Of a DNA stretch of 10,000 nucleotides, positions 7,011-10,000 are shown one piece after another. Within the stretch, counting starts at the first letter, position 1, and every line of letters starts with the position of its first letter. The notes under the pieces are model-generated. The model had not been told where the DNA came from. It was given only the letters and a program-made list of their open reading frames with translations, and made no database searches. The stretch is from Asticcacaulis sp. (GTDB taxonomy: Bacteria; Pseudomonadota; Alphaproteobacteria; Caulobacterales; Caulobacteraceae), in NCBI RefSeq assembly GCF_020217185.1, contig NZ_JAIWNX010000039.1:1-10000 (forward strand), in the 5' to 3' direction. The position numbers were made by a program, and so were the translations under genes.

Positions 7011-7055
7011 GAAGATGCGTCACAATTGGCCATCGAGCGTTTGGGCAAGACCTAA
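7011..7055 (+). pseudogene. Remnant of a second DUF559 gene (last 14 codons)
   Basis: It reads EDASQLAIERLGKT and then TAA. The intact gene ends EGVYRLAIERLGKT and then TGA. Positions 7027-7053 are identical to 6803-6829, and the similarity runs on through the downstream repeat to 7117. Codons before it show no similarity, so only the gene end survives. It cannot make a functional protein. Confidence 0.7.
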
Positions 7056-7060
7056 GCCGT

Positions 7061-7117
7061 CCCCGTCCGCTTCGCTACGCTCAGCACCTCCCCATGCCCT
7101 CGGCACAGGGAGGAGAA
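7061..7117 (+). repeat. Palindromic repeat R6 (minus orientation)
   Basis: It matches R3 and R4 with two substitutions (C to G at 7065, T to C at 7099). With the gene remnant before it, 7027-7117 matches 6803-6893 at 87 of 91 positions by hand count. Between it and the rnr start (7118-7172) I see only weak promoter-like sequence, including GATAAA near 7150. Confidence 0.8.
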
Positions 7118-7172
7118 GTGACGGCGCAAGAAAACATCGCATCGCGCCGATAAACCCTTTACACTCCGACTC

Positions 7173-9530
7173 ATGAAAACTCCCTCTACGCCCCGGCCGG
7201 CTTCCGGCCTGCCGGATGACGACACCCTCCTCGACGTCCTGAAGTCCGCCCGTGAGCTGGATGTCGGCGCCCTGGCCAAACAGTTTGGCCTCAAGGGCGA
7301 AGATCGCCGCGCCCTGCGCCAAAGGCTCAAGCAACTGGCCGACTCCGGCAAGCTGAACAAGAGCGGGCGCAAGTCGTTCGGGGCCGTCGGCGCCCTGCCC
7401 GAAACCGGCGTCGCTGAAGTCGTCGAACGCGACATAGACGGCGATCTGTGGGTCAAATGGGGCAAGTCGGACGACCCCAAGCTGAAGCACAAGCCGCCTC
7501 TGGCCCGCCTCGCCCCGCTGAAAAAAGCCATCGCCCAGACACCCCCGGCCGTCGGTGACCGCATCTATGTGCGCTTTGAGCAGACCTCTGAGGAGTGGAT
7601 CGCCCACCTCGTCAAGGTGCTGGATCAGGGCGCGCCCAAGCTGGTCGGCGTGGTGCGTATCGGTAAGGCGCGCAAGGGCCCGCGCGACATCCGCCTGGAA
7701 AGCGTCGATCGCAAGTCGAAGGACAGCTACACCCTCGTCGCCGGGGCCATCGACGCCCTCGAAGACGGCGATGTGGTGATCGCCGCACCGCAGGGCGGTA
7801 ACCACCGCTATGGCCCCAAGCCCGCCAAACTCATTGAGGTGATCGGTAAGGAGGATAGCCCGCGCATCGCCTCGATCATGGCCATCCATGCCCACGGGCT
7901 GAAGGTCGGCTTTGACTCATCGACCGAAGCCGAGGCCGAGGCCGCGCAGGCCCCGGACCTCAAAGGGCGCGAGGACCTGCGCCACCTGCCCCTGATCACC
8001 ATTGACCCGCAGGACGCCCGCGACCACGACGACGCCGTCTATGCCCATGCCGATGATGACGCCAACAATCCCGGCGGCTACGTCGTGTGGGTGGCCATTG
8101 CCGACGTGGCCCACTACGTCAAATCGGGCTCGTCGCTGGACCGTGACGCCCGCGAAAAGGGCAATTCGACCTACTTCCCCGACCGCGTGGAGCCCATGCT
8201 GCCGCACGTGCTGTCGTCGGGCCTGTGCTCGCTTCAGGAAGGCGAGAACCGCGCCACCCTGGCCGTGCGCATGGTCTTCAATGCCGAGGGCAAGAAGATC
8301 GGCCATCAGTTTGTGCGCGGCCTGATGCGCTCTGCCGCCAAGCTCTCCTATGAGCAGGCGCAGGCGGCCATCGACGGCACGCCCGACGACAAGACGCAGC
8401 CGATCCTCGACACGCTCCTGAGGCCCCTGTGGGCCGCGCACGCCTGCCTGAGCCGCGGCCGGCGCGAGCGTCAGCCTCTGGCCATCAACTCGCCTGAGCG
8501 CAAGGTGCAGCTCGATTCCGAGGGCAATGTGGTGGCCATCACCGCCCGCGTCAGCCTTGAGGCGCATCAGCTCATCGAAGAGATGATGATTCAGGCCAAT
8601 GTCTGCGCCGCCGAGACGCTTGAAAAGCACAGGACGCCGCTGATCTACCGCGTGCACGAACAGCCCAGCCTCGAAAAGGTCGGCAATCTGGCCGATTTTC
8701 TGGCCACGATCGGCCTGCCGTGGAACAAGGGCGAGCCGCCGCGCACCGAGCGCTTCAATCAGTTGCTGAACAGCCAGAAAGACGGGCCGCACGCCGAAAT
8801 CATCAATGAGGTGGTTTTGCGCACCCAGATGCAGGCCCATTACAGCGCCGAGAATTTCGGCCACTTCGGCCTCAATCTCGACCGCTATGCCCACTTCACC
8901 TCGCCGATCCGCCGTTATGCCGACCTGATCGTGCACCGCGCCCTGATCCGCGCGCTCAAACTGGGGGATGACGGTCTGACTGACTATGAGGTCAAGACCA
9001 TGGCCGATACGGCCGAGCACATCACCGCCACCGAGCGGCGCTCGATGCAGGCCGAACGCGAGGCCATAGAGCGCTATGTGGCCGCCTTCCTTGAGGACAA
9101 GGTCGGCGCGACGTTTGAAGGCCGCATCGTCGGCGTCACGCGCTTTGGCCTGTTCGTCAAGCTGACCGAGACGGGGGCCGACGGCATCATCCCCGCCTCG
9201 TCCTTCGTGGATGACTACTATATCCATGACGACACGGCCCACGCGCTGGTGGGGGAGCGCCATCACCGCCGCTGGACGCTGGGGCGCAAGATCGAGGTGC
9301 AGTTGCTGGAGGCCATGCCGATGACCGGCGGGCTGGTCTTCAAGGCCCTGTCCGAGCCCGAAGCGCCCGATCCCAGCGCCCCGCGCCCGCGTCTGGGCGT
9401 GCGCTCGCGCGTCGATACGGCCCTGCGCCGCAAAGGACCGGGCGGGCCGAAGGGCGGCCCCAAGTCGGGCAAAGCGCGCCAGAAGGGCATTACCGAAAAA
9501 TCGAAGACCAAGAAGGGTAAGCGGCGATGA
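7173..9530 (+). CDS. rnr: Ribonuclease R
   Basis: A 785-residue processive 3'-to-5' exoribonuclease that degrades structured RNA, including rRNA and mRNA fragments, in the cytosol. A winged-helix-like region lies at about 17-65 and cold-shock-type domains at about 75-240. The RNB catalytic domain starts near 267 with ITIDPQDARDHDDAVYA, giving metal-binding D278, D284, D286 and D287. RYAHFTSPIRRYADLIVHRAL at 571-591 is the other RNB hallmark. An S1 RNA-binding domain spans about 643-727 (GRIVGVTRFGLFVKL at 650-664). The tail from 740 is lysine- and glycine-rich, as is common in RNase R. The ATG has no clear Shine-Dalgarno sequence and is preceded directly by GACTC (7168-7172), a GANTC site of the CcrM type. 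Its usual partner topA lies about 1 kb upstream beyond the repeat island. Confidence 0.98.
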   Translation: MKTPSTPRPASGLPDDDTLLDVLKSARELDVGALAKQFGLKGEDRRALRQRLKQLADSGKLNKSGRKSFGAVGALPETGVAEVVERDIDGDLWVKWGKSDDPKLKHKPPLARLAPLKKAIAQTPPAVGDRIYVRFEQTSEEWIAHLVKVLDQGAPKLVGVVRIGKARKGPRDIRLESVDRKSKDSYTLVAGAIDALEDGDVVIAAPQGGNHRYGPKPAKLIEVIGKEDSPRIASIMAIHAHGLKVGFDSSTEAEAEAAQAPDLKGREDLRHLPLITIDPQDARDHDDAVYAHADDDANNPGGYVVWVAIADVAHYVKSGSSLDRDAREKGNSTYFPDRVEPMLPHVLSSGLCSLQEGENRATLAVRMVFNAEGKKIGHQFVRGLMRSAAKLSYEQAQAAIDGTPDDKTQPILDTLLRPLWAAHACLSRGRRERQPLAINSPERKVQLDSEGNVVAITARVSLEAHQLIEEMMIQANVCAAETLEKHRTPLIYRVHEQPSLEKVGNLADFLATIGLPWNKGEPPRTERFNQLLNSQKDGPHAEIINEVVLRTQMQAHYSAENFGHFGLNLDRYAHFTSPIRRYADLIVHRALIRALKLGDDGLTDYEVKTMADTAEHITATERRSMQAEREAIERYVAAFLEDKVGATFEGRIVGVTRFGLFVKLTETGADGIIPASSFVDDYYIHDDTAHALVGERHHRRWTLGRKIEVQLLEAMPMTGGLVFKALSEPEAPDPSAPRPRLGVRSRVDTALRRKGPGGPKGGPKSGKARQKGITEKSKTKKGKRR

Positions 9531-9560
9531 TCGCGCCTGTTAAAAGTAAATGAAGACCAA

Positions 9561-9573
9561 GGCCATATTGGCC
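9561..9573 (+). promoter_or_regulatory. Palindrome GGCCA-TAT-TGGCC next to the rpmG promoter
   Basis: A perfect 5-bp inverted repeat with a 3-bp centre. It ends 1 bp before the TTGACT -35 sequence at 9575, a place where activators or repressors can bind. No known operator of this sequence comes to mind, and a motif this short can arise by chance. Confidence 0.3.
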
Positions 9574-9574
9574 A

Positions 9575-9602
9575 TTGACTTCCGCGCGTGGATGCGTATT
9601 TT
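9575..9602 (+). promoter_or_regulatory. Candidate rpmG promoter
   Basis: TTGACT (9575-9580) is followed after 16 bp by TATTTT (9597-9602). It gives a leader of about 60 bases before the rpmG ATG. The 140-bp gap after rnr and the strong terminator after rpmG both suit a separate transcript for this ribosomal protein gene. Confidence 0.5.
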
Positions 9603-9670
9603 CCGCGCTCCTGAATATTTGTGCGGCCTGGAGATTCCGTTGGTCGCGATCCGTTTGTTAAGGTTCCGCC

Positions 9671-9838
9671 ATGGCTAAGCCCGCCTCCATCAAGATCCGC
9701 CTGAACTCGACGGCGGACACCGGCTTCTTCTACGTCACCAAGAAGAACGCCCGCACCAAGACCGAAAAGCTCGTGCTGAAGAAGTACGATCCGGTCGTGC
9801 GCAAGCACGTCGAATTCCGCGAAGGCAAGATCAAGTAA
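9671..9838 (+). CDS. rpmG: 50S ribosomal protein L33
   Basis: A 55-residue protein of the large ribosomal subunit near the E site. It begins [16 protein letters not shown] and contains [30 protein letters not shown] and ends EGKIK, all typical of L33. It has no cysteines, so it is the zinc-independent form without the CxxC pairs. AAGG at 9660-9663 is a suitable ribosome site 7 bp before the ATG. It has its own candidate promoter and a strong terminator, so it is probably transcribed alone. The order rnr then rpmG is common in Alphaproteobacteria. Confidence 0.96.
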   Translation: MAKPASIKIRLNSTADTGFFYVTKKNARTKTEKLVLKKYDPVVRKHVEFREGKIK

Positions 9839-9864
9839 GATCACGCCCCACGGCAGATGATTTA

Positions 9865-9899
9865 AACCGCGTCCGGTCCTCCGGGCGCGGTTTTTGTTT
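9865..9899 (+). terminator. Intrinsic terminator of rpmG
   Basis: A 12-bp stem (AACCGCGTCCGG, 9865-9876, with CCGGGCGCGGTT, 9881-9892, one G-U pair) closes a TCCT loop and runs straight into TTTTTGTTT. It lies 26 bp after the rpmG stop and is a textbook rho-independent terminator. Confidence 0.92.
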
Positions 9900-9962
9900 G
9901 TCTGCCCCCCCCTTTCGTGACGTCTCCTCTGCCGACCGCACGACGGCGGTGACCCCAAAAGA

Positions 9963-9992
9963 AAACGGCGGCAGGTTGCCCTGCCGCCGTTT
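9963..9992. terminator. Second hairpin terminator, probably bidirectional
   Basis: A perfect 13-bp stem (9963-9975 with 9980-9992) around a TTGC loop, preceded by AAAAGA and followed by CTTTTC. It has U-tracts in both directions, so it could end plus-strand transcription and also a minus-strand gene entering from the right. Between the two terminators (9900-9962) I see no gene, only a run of eight C at 9905-9912. Confidence 0.8.
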
Positions 9993-10000
9993 CTTTTCGT

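Noticed and set aside
6152..7172. CRISPR array.
   Set aside because: The repeats are in mixed orientation, imperfect, unevenly spaced and few, and there are no cas genes.

Overview
The window looks like core chromosome of an alphaproteobacterium. The gene order pyrB, pyrC-like, plsY, dprA, topA, rnr, rpmG, the cysteine-free L33 and the GC-rich codon use suggest Caulobacterales, possibly an Asticcacaulis or Caulobacter relative. The genus is inference from remembered family sequences and gene order, not from a search.

Layout. Positions 1-34 hold the last codons of what is probably pyrB, whose stop overlaps the next start as ATGA. Positions 31-3138 form a tight plus-strand run: a dihydroorotase-like gene of the pyrB-linked, probably non-catalytic type, then plsY (phospholipid synthesis), then dprA (single-stranded DNA handling in transformation). 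A small unknown gene on the minus strand (3144-3329) meets dprA tail to tail. An AT-rich divergent control region (3330-3529) follows, then topA (3530-6151). After an island of about 1 kb (6152-7172) come rnr (7173-9530) and rpmG (9671-9838). A strong intrinsic terminator follows rpmG, and a second hairpin terminator that could work in both directions closes the window.

The genes are mostly housekeeping: pyrimidine synthesis, phospholipid acylation, DNA uptake and recombination, supercoiling control, RNA decay and translation. The exception is the topA-rnr island. It holds six copies of one palindromic repeat family in both orientations. They surround a small DUF559/Vsr-fold endonuclease-like gene (6469-6831), and a remnant of the 3' end of that gene (7011-7055) carries its own copy of the downstream repeat. 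Two 57-bp copies of the repeat, identical by eye, flank the nuclease gene as direct repeats. This resembles a REP or REPIN element travelling with a nuclease gene and is the best candidate here for an undescribed system. The pyrC-like gene is also worth noting because it lacks the residues that make a dihydroorotase active.
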